The translations under genes and the position numbers were made by a program. From NCBI GenBank assembly GCA_947471745.1, contig CANJKZ010000092.1, forward strand, positions 2,046,001-2,110,000: a stretch of 64,000 nucleotides of DNA. The letters run 5' to 3'. The notes beneath the pieces were generated by a model. It searched no databases, had not been told where the DNA came from, and was given only the letters and a program-made list of their open reading frames with translations. This document shows positions 1 through 9,177 of this stretch, one piece after another (positions within the stretch are counted from its first letter, which is position 1; each line of letters starts with the position of its first letter). The stretch is from Closterium sp. Naga37s-1. Its lineage: Eukaryota > Streptophyta > Zygnematophyceae > Desmidiales > Closteriaceae.

Positions 1-539
1 ATCTCACGTTTGAGAGAGGTAGGGATAGAGGCGAGGATGATGTTGAGCGCCTTGAGATCGGCAATGCGCCATGCAGAGGAGTTGAGGCGGTATGTGCGGT
101 CATCCTCCACGTGCTTGGCGCGCAGGGCCTGGTAGTCGATATCGGCGAATCGAGCGGCTTCATGGGCAGCGAATGCCGCATTTCAGGTGGCTTGGTCAAG
201 AATGTAAGCAGCATGATCCCGAGTGTAATCGCGGAGGATGCGAGCCCAACGTTCGGGGTCATCGTTGTGAACGGGTAGCTCCGGGGCAACAGGCGGTGGG
301 CCTGGAGGATGGGGTGGTTCACCAGGAGGGGGTGGAGGGGGGGCTGCGGGAGGAGAGGGGGCAACTCCGAATGGAGTGTCGAGAGCGAGATCAAGGAGGT
401 TAAAGTTATGGATTGTGGTGGAGCCAAGAAGAACGTGCATGCTTTCTGAAAACGAAGTCCAGTTTACCGGGGTGGTATCGTTAATGAGTTCGAGACGATC
501 AATGGAACTTATGTCAGTTGGCATGGTGTCGGTAGCCAT
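1..539 (-). pseudogene. gag N-terminal part of element A, with an internal stop
   Basis: The frame starts at the ATG at 537-539 (MATDTMPTDISSIDRLEL...) and reads through a proline-rich stretch (PPAAPPPPPPGEPPHPPGPPP) into a helical gag-like region (NDDPERWARILRDYTRDHAAYILDQAT). A TGA at 183-185 interrupts it, and the same frame then continues (NAAFAAHEAARF..., RIADLKALNIILASIPTSL) to the window edge. This layout resembles the UBN2/DUF4219-type gag of plant copia elements, but no zinc knuckle is reached and the assignment is inferred. The stop makes this copy unlikely to be functional. It lies directly downstream (minus strand) of the A leader. Confidence 0.6.
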
Positions 540-1769
540 GATGCGGGGGGGGAGAAAGCAGCCACAGGAGGAGGGGGGATGGGGAAAATGAAAGATGAGG
601 AGAGAAGGTGAGAATGAGGAGGGAGAGATCAGCCACAGGAGGAGGGAGGATGGGGAAAATGAAAAAGAAGGTGAGAATGAGGGGGGGGGAGGAGGGATCA
701 GCCACAGGAGGAGGGAGGGGTGGGGATACGACGGGATGGTGTGAGGGGAAACTAGCGACAGAGGGAGGGAGAATGGGGAGTGAGGGTGATGGAGATGATG
801 GTGAGGGTGGAGGAAAGAGGGAGAGAGAGCAGCCACAGGAGGAGGGTGGGGGACGAGGGGGGGCTTACAAGAGAGATCGCAGGAGCAGTGGGCAGCGGGT
901 CGCGAGCGCCACGGGTAGGACAGAGGCGCGGGTCAGAGGGAGGAGCGGGTCAGGGCGGAGGTGGCGCTGGTCGCAGGAGGAGGTGGCGCTTGGTCGTGGG
1001 CGTTGCAGGCAGCAGGTTGCGGGCGTCGAGTCCGCGAGCGCCTTGGGTAGGAGGAGGAGGGGAGGGGGGAGGGGGGGGGGCGGCAGCTGACGTGGTCGCG
1101 GATGTCGCGAGCAGGAGGCGACGGGGGCCCGTGGTGCGTCGAGGGCGGCACGCCCGTCGAGGGTCGCGGGTCTAGGGGGTCGAGGGCGACGAGGGGCGTC
1201 GTTCGCAGGGGTCACGACCCGCGTCGCTGGTTGGCAGGGGCAGCGGGTCGCGGATGTCGGGGGCGCGCGCGATGGGCGGCGTCTGTCGAGGGCGTCGCGA
1301 GGAGCAAATGGGAGGAGACAGGGGGGCTGCGGAGGGCGAGCGCGGGGGGGCCGTGGAAGTCGCGAGCAGGGGGCGCCAAGGGCCATGGGTGTCGCGGATA
1401 GGGGGCGCCAAGGGACGGGGCGCCGCGGGTGTCGCGAGCTGGGGGCGCCAAGGGACGGGGCGCCGTGGGTGTCGCGAGCTGGGGGCGCCAAGGGACGGGG
1501 GCGCCGTGGGAGTCGCGAGCAGGGGGCGCCAAGGGACGGGGCGCCGTGGGCAACGCGCCAAGGGCCGTGGGCGTCGCGGATAGGGGACTCCAGGAGCCGC
1601 GTGCGCTGAGGAGAGGGCGTTTAGGGCCGTGGGTGACGTGGACAGAGGGCGCCAAAGGCCGTTAGTGACGGGAGCAGTAAGGGTTACGGGAGGGCCGTGT
1701 GTGATGAGTGACGGGTAACCGAGGGAATAGTAGGAGTGTTGAGGATCGGAGAAGGCGTTAGCCTATGAA
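540..1769 (-). repeat. Low-complexity leader of element A with about 40-bp tandem repeats
   Basis: Between primer site and gag lies a strand-biased leader. Positions 540-860 are G/A-rich on plus, with a recurring AGCCACAGGAGGAGG motif. Positions about 1350-1600 hold five to six copies of a roughly 40-bp unit containing GGGGGCGCCAAGGGACGGGG and GTCGCGAGC; the starts at 1401, 1441 and 1481 are exactly 40 bp apart. Overlapping ORFs on both strands here are low-complexity by-products. Confidence 0.65.
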
Positions 1770-1782
1770 GCTCTGATTTCCA
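1770..1782 (-). other. Primer binding site of element A (initiator-Met-like)
   Basis: The minus strand reads TGGAAATCAGAGC directly after the LTR end. This is close to the common plant initiator-Met primer site TGGTATCAGAGC. Confidence 0.6.
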
Positions 1783-2269
1783 TGTGAGAATTAGAATGAT
1801 TGAGTATTAGAGAGAACATGCAAGCTTATATATGATAGGAGATCATAGGGATGTTCCTAGGCAAGATGCTTTAGCAAGGTGCTTGGCAAGATGCTTGGCA
1901 AGATGCTTGGCAAGATGCTTGGCAAGATGCTTGGCAAGATGCTTGGCAAGATGCTTTGGCAAGATGCTTTGGCAAGATGCTTGGCAAGATGCTTGGCAAG
2001 ATGCTTTAGCAAGGTGCTTGGCAAGATGCTTGGCAAGATGCTTGGCAAGATGCTTGGCAAGATGCTTGGCAAGATGCTTGGCAAGATGCTTTGGCAAGAT
2101 GCTTTGGCAAGATGCTTGGCAAGATGCTTGGCAAGATGCTTTGGTTGGGGGCTCCACTAAAGTGTGGATTAGCACTCCAACCAATGTACACCCAAAGGGG
2201 TGTATGATAATAGAGAATGTACAAGTCATTCTAGTCTATGTATGATATGAATAAAGGAGTATTCTAACA
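1783..2269 (-). repeat. 5' LTR of element A
   Basis: 487 bp. On plus it begins TGTGAGAATT and ends TATTCTAACA, so it has TG...CA ends on either strand. It is flanked by the primer site on the left and by interrupted gypsy protease sequence on the right. The middle is occupied by the 12-bp minisatellite at 1870-2140. Confidence 0.75.
1868..2146 (+). repeat. 12-bp minisatellite (TTGGCAAGATGC) with an 11-unit higher-order duplication
   Basis: About 22 copies of TTGGCAAGATGC, some 13 bp long with an extra T. The variant TTTAGCAAGGTGC occurs at 1870 and again at 2005, exactly 135 bp apart, and the order of 12- and 13-bp units between them repeats. A block of 11 units (8x12 + 3x13) was therefore duplicated. 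Both strands stay open across it; no coding role is claimed. Confidence 0.9.
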
Positions 2270-2274
2270 CTATG

Positions 2275-2582
2275 TGCAGCTGCAGTGATGCTTCGCCGTG
2301 GACGGGAAGCTTCGTACCGTCCACCATTGTTGCTGAAAACTGGGTCTCCTCCGCCTTCTCTCCAATTTTCTCCAACGTCCCGCGGTCACACACCGAGTGG
2401 GACGCACCACTGTCCACCAGTGCCTGGAGGCGTCGTCCCTTGCATAACACCTCGAGGAGTAGTGGTTTCTGCTGCGCTGAGTAGCCAAAGATAGTATCGT
2501 TAATAGGATCATAGGGTACATCAAAATAATCACCTTCCCTATTTCCTATACCTGACTGATCACTCTTGACTTCCAACTTCAC
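2275..2582 (-). pseudogene. Ty3/gypsy protease fragment of element I
   Basis: The minus-strand frame contains KGRRLQALVDSGASHSV, a retroviral-type aspartic protease active site (DSGA), followed by a VDGTKLPVHGEA stretch typical of gypsy proteases. The frame is preceded at 2583-2710 by in-frame basic sequence ending in a TAG (KPRKNPPTP then stop). The C-terminal half is cut off where the LTR of element A begins. Not functional. Confidence 0.7.
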
Positions 2583-3371
2583 CTAGGGGGTAGGAGGATT
2601 TTTCCGAGGCTTGTATAACTTCTCATGAGCCTGGAAGTTTTCTCTAAGCCTTTGCAGCTGTGTATGCTTCACCTGTGGGCAATGGGGAGCCTTAAAGCGG
2701 CAGTATACATTTGACAGCGGGGTTCAGGGTTTTACAGTGTGCCCCACAATTTCGCCCCCACCATGTACCATTTATAAACTTTTGGCACTCTCCCTGCCAA
2801 ATGTATACTGCTGCTTTAACAAGGTGTTGCGGGGAGATAATATTAACTCCACGGAATGCACGACCATTTTCTACGCTCCGTAGTACTTTGCCCAACTTCT
2901 CAGGTACCTGAATAATTTCTAAAGGCTTTTTCTTGGCCTCTAATTCTCCCCTGATTTTTTCAAAGGCTTGAAAACCACGAGAAGTAGTATTCTTAGTTGA
3001 AGTATCTTTATGGGATAACTTTAACGAATTCTTACTTTCGTGGGTGTTCGGCTGGAGTTTCCCAGTCGGTGCAGAGTCTTCTTTCGCGGAGCCTTATTTT
3101 TTCTCGGCGAATTCCACTTGTGCCGGCCGGTCGTGACGTTTTAAATCCGCGCCATCATTTTCTCATTTTTTTGCCCGCTCCGAAGTCGCCACGTCGTCAC
3201 CCTTTTTTCTTTTTCGGATCTTTTCGCGATCGCCAGGTCGATCCGCGGCTACTGGCGATTCTCGTTGTTCTACTTTGGGTGTGCTACACTGTTGCCGCCC
3301 AGCATTCTCGCACGTACTTTTTTCATCTTGTAACACGACAGAATCTGATGTCCGGCTGCACCTCAAAATTC
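2583..3371 (-). pseudogene. Degenerate gag-protease linker of gypsy element I
   Basis: Short minus-strand frames link gag to protease with frameshifts and stops. One carries a Cys/His-rich stretch (CRFKAPHCPQVKHTQ, around 2640-2700) and another CGAHCKTLNPAVKC (around 2700-2750). These could be the remains of zinc knuckles, but no canonical CX2CX4HX4C motif is intact. Nothing else is recognisable here. Confidence 0.4.
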
Positions 3372-4217
3372 TCATTTTGGCGGCCGCGGCTTCGCGTCGA
3401 ATCGGGCGATGTCCATCGGTTCGGCGAACGTGGGGGGTGCCGATCGCTCCGTGCCAAAAGATCTGTTCGGCACGTGGCGTCGTGTTTCGGGTTGACCTCG
3501 CGTCAACGCATCGTACCGTTCTGTTGCTCGCACCATGTCGCAGTAGCTATTGTAGTTCGCGGCGATGGCTTGTCGTCGTATCTCCATTTTCAGTCCTTCG
3601 GTGTACGCCTGCAGTTTTTCCCCTTTGGTCAGGTATGGAATTCTGTTGAACAACTGCTCCATCTGCTGTGTGTACTGCGTTACACTTTGGTACTGTTTGT
3701 GCCGATGAACTTGTTGCCGCGCCATGTAGCTCGGATGTATCGGTTCGAAGCATGCAATTAAATCTGCCCGAAACTGCGCCCACGTTCCCTCTCCGCGGAC
3801 CACGTCGCTGTAGTAAATCCATTCGAGTGACGGGCCTCGCAACAGTGTCGCTGCGAGCCGAATCCTTGTTGCGTCATTTGTCGAGGTCGAACAGCCAATG
3901 GCCTCGAAGTAAATTTCGAGGGTCGCCACGAATCGTGGAACGTCCGATCCCTTCGTGCTGTTATCAAACGCCTCGGGGAGCCTCGGGCGAGCTGCTTTGA
4001 AGTTCGGCGAAGGTGGTGCCACTGCTGCGTGAAATGTCGGTGTCGTCGCGGCCGCAGCTGCTGTCGCTGTTGCATTCACTGCTGCTGTGGCGAATGCCGA
4101 CTGGTTCACGAGGAGCGCTTCAATTCACTGGAGTGCCGCCCACGTCTGGTCCATCTCCGTGCGAAGGGTTGCGACCTCGGTGACGAAATTGTCGCCAGCA
4201 CCCTCCATTCCTGACAT
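3372..4217 (-). pseudogene. Ty3/gypsy gag of element I, one internal stop
   Basis: The frame starts at the ATG at 4215-4217 (MSGMEGAGDNFVTEVATL), has a TGA at 4125-4127, and continues to 3372. It contains the retrotransposon gag core: FVATLEIYFEAIG, RIRLAATLLRGPSLEWIYY, FRADLIACFEPIHP, YTQQMEQLFNRIPYL and KLQAYTEGLKMEIRRQ. These are the order and spacing of the Retrotrans_gag family (LRGPA-W, F...F, G-L...I). The N-terminal 30 residues look like a short coiled coil. It lies about 150 bp after the primer site, as expected. The stop and the later frameshift make it a pseudogene. Confidence 0.8.
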
Positions 4218-4365
4218 CGCGCGTTAAAAAAAAAAAAAACGAAAACGAGGGGGAGTGAAAAACACGGAACCGGTTTTACACACCCAAAATCGGTGTTTAA
4301 CGTTCGTCGCATCCGCAGTTTTCAAAGACTGGGTTTTAGTGGTCGAAAAAACTTCTTGTGTAAAC
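4218..4365 (-). other. 5' untranslated leader of gypsy element I
   Basis: 148 bp between the primer binding site and gag start, including an A-run on plus (about 4227-4239). No further structure seen. Confidence 0.5.
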
Positions 4366-4381
4366 GGCTCCGATTACCAAG
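4366..4381 (-). other. Primer binding site of gypsy element I
   Basis: The minus strand reads CTTGGTAATCGGAGCC immediately after the LTR. The same position in gypsy element II reads CTTGGTATTCAGAGCC. Both resemble an initiator-Met primer site with one extra base. Confidence 0.6.
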
Positions 4382-4749
4382 TGTGAGGATCGAGGATCGA
4401 GTTCAGAATTGAAGTATAACACCTGGGTATTGATTCACCTGGGTATAACACGAGGCAATATATAGTCTCGACACAAGGCAAGTAACCCAGGTGTTACACG
4501 AATGTTCTGGGGGCCGCGAAGCGTCCCGAACAGGACCTTCCCGAACTCGGTAGAAAGCAATTCGTTGGCAACCGAAAGGCTTGAGTTTGGTACACGTAAC
4601 ATGGTTCGGTGCTATAACTAAGACATAGGAATGCACCGAACCTAGGTACTCAAGCATAAGCATGCATGAGAAATGAAACCTAAGCTAGAAATAGCATAAT
4701 AAATGCAAGGCAAGCAAGCATAGCTGGCATAAGCCGTCGTACTCTCACA
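4382..4749 (-). repeat. 5' LTR of gypsy element I
   Basis: 368 bp with perfect terminal inverted ends TGTGAG...CTCACA. The right boundary is defined by abrupt copia integrase sequence at 4750. The partner LTR is not in the window. Confidence 0.7.
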
Positions 4750-7700
4750 GGATTGCTGAGCGTCGCATTGGCTTGATCATGGGGGTTGCTCGCACCTCCA
4801 TGATCTCTGCGGCTGCTCCCCATTTTTTGTGGCCGTTTGCGGTCAGATACGCCGCGCATCAGCTCAACCTCTGGCCCGTGTCCCTGTGCCAGAGATTTCG
4901 CCTATACTGCGTTGGAGGTTGGCGATGCGTCGGCGTTTCGGGTCTCGGGCGCACTCTCCCTTGTCCGCGATACCACCGCGGGCAAGCTCTCTCCTCGCAC
5001 TCTCCGCTGCGTCTTCTTTGGCTTCCCCACCGATGTCTCGCCCTGGCAGTTTTACCACCCTGCCTCGCGCCGTGTCCTGTCCTCACAGGACGTCACCTTT
5101 GACGAGTCGGTCTGCTTCTACCGTCTCCACCCGCACGTGTCTTCCTCACTCTCTCCGCCGCCCCTCTTCCTGGTCCCAGGTCCCCCCCCTGGTAGACCCC
5201 CTCCCCCCACAGGGTCCTGCTCCCTCAGGTGTGTCTTACGTTGACCCACCCCCCTTGGTTGAGCCTTTGGAGGTCTCCTCTGACACCTCTGGCCCAGCTG
5301 AGGGGGGTGACCCCGCTGCTGACGACACGGCGGCCACTCGCCGCTCCCCGCGTTTGGAGACCCCTCCTGGTTTTCCGCCTTGGCCGTCTTCGCCGCCTCT
5401 GCAGCCTGTCGCTGTAGACTCTGGTACTTGGGGTGGTGACACTGGGGGTGCGGACACTAGAGGTGCTGGTCCTGGGGTTGCTGAGTCTGGAGGTGCTGGT
5501 TCTGGGGGTGCTGAGTCTGAGGGTGCTGGGTCTGGGGGTGCTGATTCTGGGGGTGCTGCGAGTCCTAGTGGTGGTGGAGTCGTGGGTGCTCCTGCTGGAG
5601 GTTCTGGCATTAGACAACAGCAGCAGTCTCGTCGACAGGAGATCCTCTCGCCGTAGCAGCTTTACGACTGGGTTGTTCGGCGGGGCCGGGTTGCTGGAGC
5701 TTGGAGTACTGGCGCTGGAGGTGCTGGAGGTGCTGGAGGTGGAGGTACTGGAGGTACTGGAGCTGATGGTGCTGGAGGTGCTAGAGCTAGAGGTGCTGGA
5801 GGTACTGGAGCTGCTGGTGCTGGAGGTGCTGGAGGTACTGGAGCTACTAGTGCTGGAGGTGCTCGAGCTGGAGGTGCTGGAGGTACTAGAGCTGCTAGTG
5901 CTGGAGGTACTAGAGGTGGAGGTGCTGGAGGTGCTGGAGGTACTGGAGCTACTGGTACTGCAGGAGCTGGAGCCGAAGGTGCTGGAGGTACTGGAGCTGC
6001 TGGTGCTGGAGGTGCTAGAGCTGGAGGTACTGGAGGTGCTGGAGCTGGAGGTGGAGGAGGTGCTGGAGCTCGAGGAGCCGGGGGTGCTGGAGCTGCTGGC
6101 GGTACGGGTACTGCGCCGCGACAACCGTTTTTCTACCTGCAGCCGCAGTCGTCCCTGCCACCGCCACACTCGACACTTCGTCAGGTTCTTAGTCTTCCGT
6201 CTTCCACTGGTCTTACTCCGCCTCTCCTGTGTCATCCGCCTGACCAATCACATCCGTTGTTACTGCCTGGCTCTCCACTGCCTGCTCATTCTCCCTACAA
6301 TGCACAGACAGGGTCCTTGGCAGAGCGTCGTGAGCCTGAGTCTCGTCCTGCCTCCCCTGTTCGCACTGTCACTCGTGCTCGTCGTCCTCGTCCTCCACCT
6401 GTCCCCGGCACGCATACTATGGCACTTCGTCCTTCCTCTATTCCACAACGTGTTGCCCTGCCGTCTCCTCCGGCGTCCTCTCTTCCTGACGTTCCTGACC
6501 CTGAGTCCGACCTTGCTCGTGCTGCTAGTCCGACTGTCACTCGTCTCCTCGCCAATTTTAACACTGAGCCTTCCTTTGAGTCTACTGCTGCGTCAACCCT
6601 AGTCACTGACCTAGTCGACTTTGCTCCTACCCGTCGTCTCGACTACGTCGCAGGTCTTGTTACTGAGTCTGAGTCTGTCTGTCCTCCGTCCGTCGGGGGT
6701 GAGCTTGGCCTTGGCAGTGACGTCCTTGAGGACAGGCAGTTTGATCTCGAGTGTCTCGCGACCGTTTTACCTCGTCTCGCGTCCATGCTGCTTTGCCCTG
6801 GGGGAGACCCGGATGCACTAGACATCCCGACCCCGCGCACTCACGCAGAGGGGATTACGGGTGAGTACTCCTCTCAGTGACAGACAGCCATGGACGCAGA
6901 GATGGCTTCCTGGAAGTCCACAGGCACCTACGTCGACGAGGTTACCCCTCGTGGGGCGAACATAGTCGATGGCATGTGGATTTTCAGATTGAAGCGGCCG
7001 ACGGGTTCTCCGCCTGCCTTCAAGGCGCGTTACGTTGCTCGAGGCTTCAGTCAGCGACAGGGGGTCGACTTCTTTTAGACCTTCTCCCCCACCCCGAAGA
7101 TGACCACTCTTTCGGTGTCACTGCACATTGCAACACAGCTTGACTACGAGCTGCACTCCCTCGACTTCTCTAGAGCTTTCTTGCAGGGCATCCTTCACGA
7201 GGAGATCTGGCTGCGCCGCCCACCTGGCTTCACTGGGTCGTTTCCTGAGGGTACCCACTGGAGCCTTAGGCGGCCAGTCTACGGTCTCCGCCAGGCGCCC
7301 CGCGAGTGGCACGACACTTGCTGCTCTTGGGTTTGCTCATTCGACTGCTGACCCGTCGCTGTTTCTGCGCACCGACCCTACTCTGCCGCCGTTCTACATC
7401 CTCGTGTGCGTCGATGACTTGGTCTTTGCTACTGCCGGCACTGAGGCGCTGACCCTTGTGAAGGCGGAGCTGCAGAAGAGACCCTTGCACTGACCTGGGT
7501 GAGCTGCGTAGCTATCTTGGCTTGCAGATCACCCGGGACAGAGAAAGGCGCACCATCACTCTGACTCAGTCACACATGGTGCATCCGGTCCTTCAGCGCT
7601 TCGGCTTCCGGTTCTCCTCGTCACAGCCTACTCCTCTGCCTACAAGCCACTCGTTCTCAGCTCCACCTTTGGACGAGTCCGTAGAGCCGAGTGGCCCGTA

Positions 7701-8388
7701 TCCAGAGCTTGTGGGCTGCCTCATGTACCTGATTACGTGCACACGACCTGAACTCGCGTACCCTCTCAGCATCCTTGCCCGCTTCGTCGCGCCCGGGAGA
7801 AACAGAAAGGAGCACTAGACAGCTGCGCAGATGGTACTGTGTTACTTGTGCAGTACATCGGGCATGGGGCTCGTGCTTGGAGGACGAGGTCCAGTGGTAC
7901 TCACAGGGCACTCCGACGCTTCTTGGGCCGACGACCAGGCGACTCAGCGGTCGTCACAGGGTTACTCTTTCAGTCTCGGCTCTGGTTCTGTCTCGTGGAG
8001 GTCCATTCGTTCATCTTCTGTGCTTGGTTCCAGCTGTGAGGCCGAGATCTACGCTGGGGCTATGGCTGCACGGGAGTTACGCTGGCTGACCTACCTGCTG
8101 ACCGACTTGGGTGAGCGGCCTTGTTCTCCTCCAATTCTGTACGTCAACAACAAGGCCATGATTGCCTTGTGTCGGGAACAGAGACAGGAGCACAGAACGA
8201 AGTACGTTGCTCTTCGTTACTTTCTTGCTCGAGAGTTGCAGCAGCGTGGTCAGTTGCGCCTTGGTTACGTGGCCTCTCGGGCCAACACTGCTGATGTCTT
8301 CACCAAGGCACTTGGGTCTGGTGATCATCAGCGTTTCTGCACTGCTCTAGGCCTTGTGCCTACTCTACCTCACCTGCTAGTTGTTTGA
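4750..8388 (+). pseudogene. Decayed copia pol: integrase C-terminus, hinge, RT, RNase H
   Basis: Integrase end (AERRIGLIMGVARTSM, HFLWPFAVRYAAHQLN) at about 4752-4880, then frameshifts. The hinge at 5200-6110 is a Gly/Ala-rich minisatellite. Next come the pre-RT region (6257-6880, TGA at 6878), RT N-terminus to about 7075 (TAG at 7076), RT core 7100-7490 with frameshifts and CVDD in place of the catalytic YVDD (about 7408), and the connection 7522-7818 (stop at 7816). RNase H (HSDASWADDQ, CEAEIYAGAM, VNNKAM) follows at 7831-8388. At least five stops or frameshifts make it inactive. Relative to C1 the architecture is collinear, which supports the assignment. Confidence 0.88.
5680..6110 (+). 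repeat. GGTGCTGGAGGTACTGGAGCT minisatellite in the element B hinge
   Basis: Imperfect 9/15/18-bp repeats of GGTGCTGGA, GGTACTGGA and GCTGCT encode Gly-Ala-Gly-Thr runs in the pol frame. Long serine/threonine-only and leucine/valine/glutamate-only ORFs seen in other frames over this block are artefacts of the repeat. Confidence 0.8.
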
Positions 8389-8632
8389 CTTTGTCTTGTA
8401 CTGTGATCTCTATATATATACCTGCATGTTTGCTCTTGCTAGGTTGTGATCACTGTACTGCTTGTGCTTTTATAACTCTGCATGTGAACTGGCCTTGTGG
8501 CCGCTTGCTTGTGCTCAGAATGCGTGGTGATCTTGAGATCCACCCTGAGCTTTGCTTTGCTTTGTTCTGTTGCTTGACTGGTCTTGCGACCGTTGGTTCT
8601 TCTTGCTATCCACCACTTTGCCTATGGGGGTG
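8389..8632 (+). other. 3' UTR and polypurine tract of element B
   Basis: AT-rich TATATATATA stretch (8402-8412), then sequence shared with C1, C2 and H (CTTGTGGCC, GATCCACCCTGAGC), ending in GCCTATGGGGGTG (8620-8632) directly before the LTR. Confidence 0.75.
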
Positions 8633-8675
8633 TGTCAAACTGTGTTTGTATATCTGCACGCTGTAGTGGGGTAGC

Positions 8676-8805
8676 TATGAGAATAGTACGAGGAATGATG
8701 TGGACTAGAAAGGAGATGGGTACAAGTATGAACACCTAGAAAAGTTGTACCCCATAATGTCTACCCCACTACAGCCTACACAGGCTATATCATATATGTT
8801 TGACA
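8676..8805 (-). repeat. 3' LTR of copia element D
   Basis: 130 bp. The plus strand starts TATGAGAATAG (TG changed to TA) and ends GTTTGACA. Target duplication GTAGC at 8671-8675. Confidence 0.92.
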
Positions 8806-9177
8806 CACCCCCATAGGCAAAGTGGGGGAGAACAAGAGGTCACAAGACCAGTCAAGCAATGCAAGGCAAGCTCAGGGTGGATCACGACGTCACCACACAT
8901 TCTGAGCACAAGCACAAGGCCACAAGGCCAGTTCACATGCAAAGTTATATATCAAGGTGAACAAGCAAGACAGTGATCTCAACCTAGCAAGGGTAAGCAT
9001 GCAGGTGCAGGTATATATAGATCATAGTACAAGCATGTCAAATGTTGTATCTGCTATATATGTTTAGGCTGTAGTGGGGTAACCAATATGGGGTACAGCC
9101 CACTTTAGGGTTTCATATTTGTACCCAACTCTTTCATAGTTCAATCATTCCTGCTGCTAGATTCTAACAAAGCAAAG
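8806..9177 (-). other. Polypurine tract and 3' UTR of element D, holding a solo LTR
   Basis: The polypurine tract reads GCCTATGGGGGTG on minus (8806-8818). The UTR matches that of the sister elements, with TATATA repeats at about 9010-9020, apart from the solo LTR at 9036-9169. Confidence 0.8.
9036..9169 (+). repeat. Solo LTR (134 bp) inside element D
   Basis: Starts TGTCAAATGTTG and ends ATTCTAACA. It contains the family core GGCTGTAGTGGGGTA and GGGGTACAG in plus orientation, opposite to D. Perfect 5-bp duplication AAGCA at 9031-9035 and 9170-9174. With no internal region this is a solo LTR, probably left by LTR-LTR recombination. Confidence 0.88.

Larger units (their letters stand above)
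1..2269 (-). mobile_element. LTR retrotransposon A, 5' part (runs off the window)
   Basis: Reading on the minus strand, this has a 487-bp LTR (1783-2269), a primer binding site (1770-1782), a long leader and the start of gag, and then leaves the window at position 1. It is inserted in a Ty3/gypsy element whose protease frame breaks at 2270. Only the 5' part is visible, so a target duplication cannot be confirmed (candidate CTATG, 2270-2274). The gag type suggests a copia-like element, but pol is not seen. Confidence 0.8.
2270..4749 (-). mobile_element. Ty3/gypsy element I, 5' LTR, gag and protease only
   Basis: Minus-strand order: LTR (4382-4749), primer site, gag (from 4217), protease (to about 2275), then cut by element A. 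The rest of pol must lie left of the window if the element is otherwise complete. The right LTR end abuts copia integrase sequence at 4750, so this element was inserted into copia element B. Confidence 0.75.
4750..8675 (+). mobile_element. Copia element B, 3' two-thirds, decayed
   Basis: Same family as C1, C2, D, G and H. It begins within integrase (GATTGCTGAGCG..., AERRIGLI) because gypsy element I is inserted there. It runs through the hinge, RT and RNase H to a 3' UTR, the polypurine tract GCCTATGGGGGTG (8620-8632) and a 3' LTR. That LTR is itself split by element D: 8633-8675 (43 bp) and 15951-16040 (90 bp), 133 bp in total. Confidence 0.85.

Noticed and set aside
5225..6247. A 340-codon Ser/Thr-rich minus ORF across the hinge of element B
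   Set aside because: Antisense of the Gly/Ala-coding minisatellite of the pol hinge; no start context or domain.
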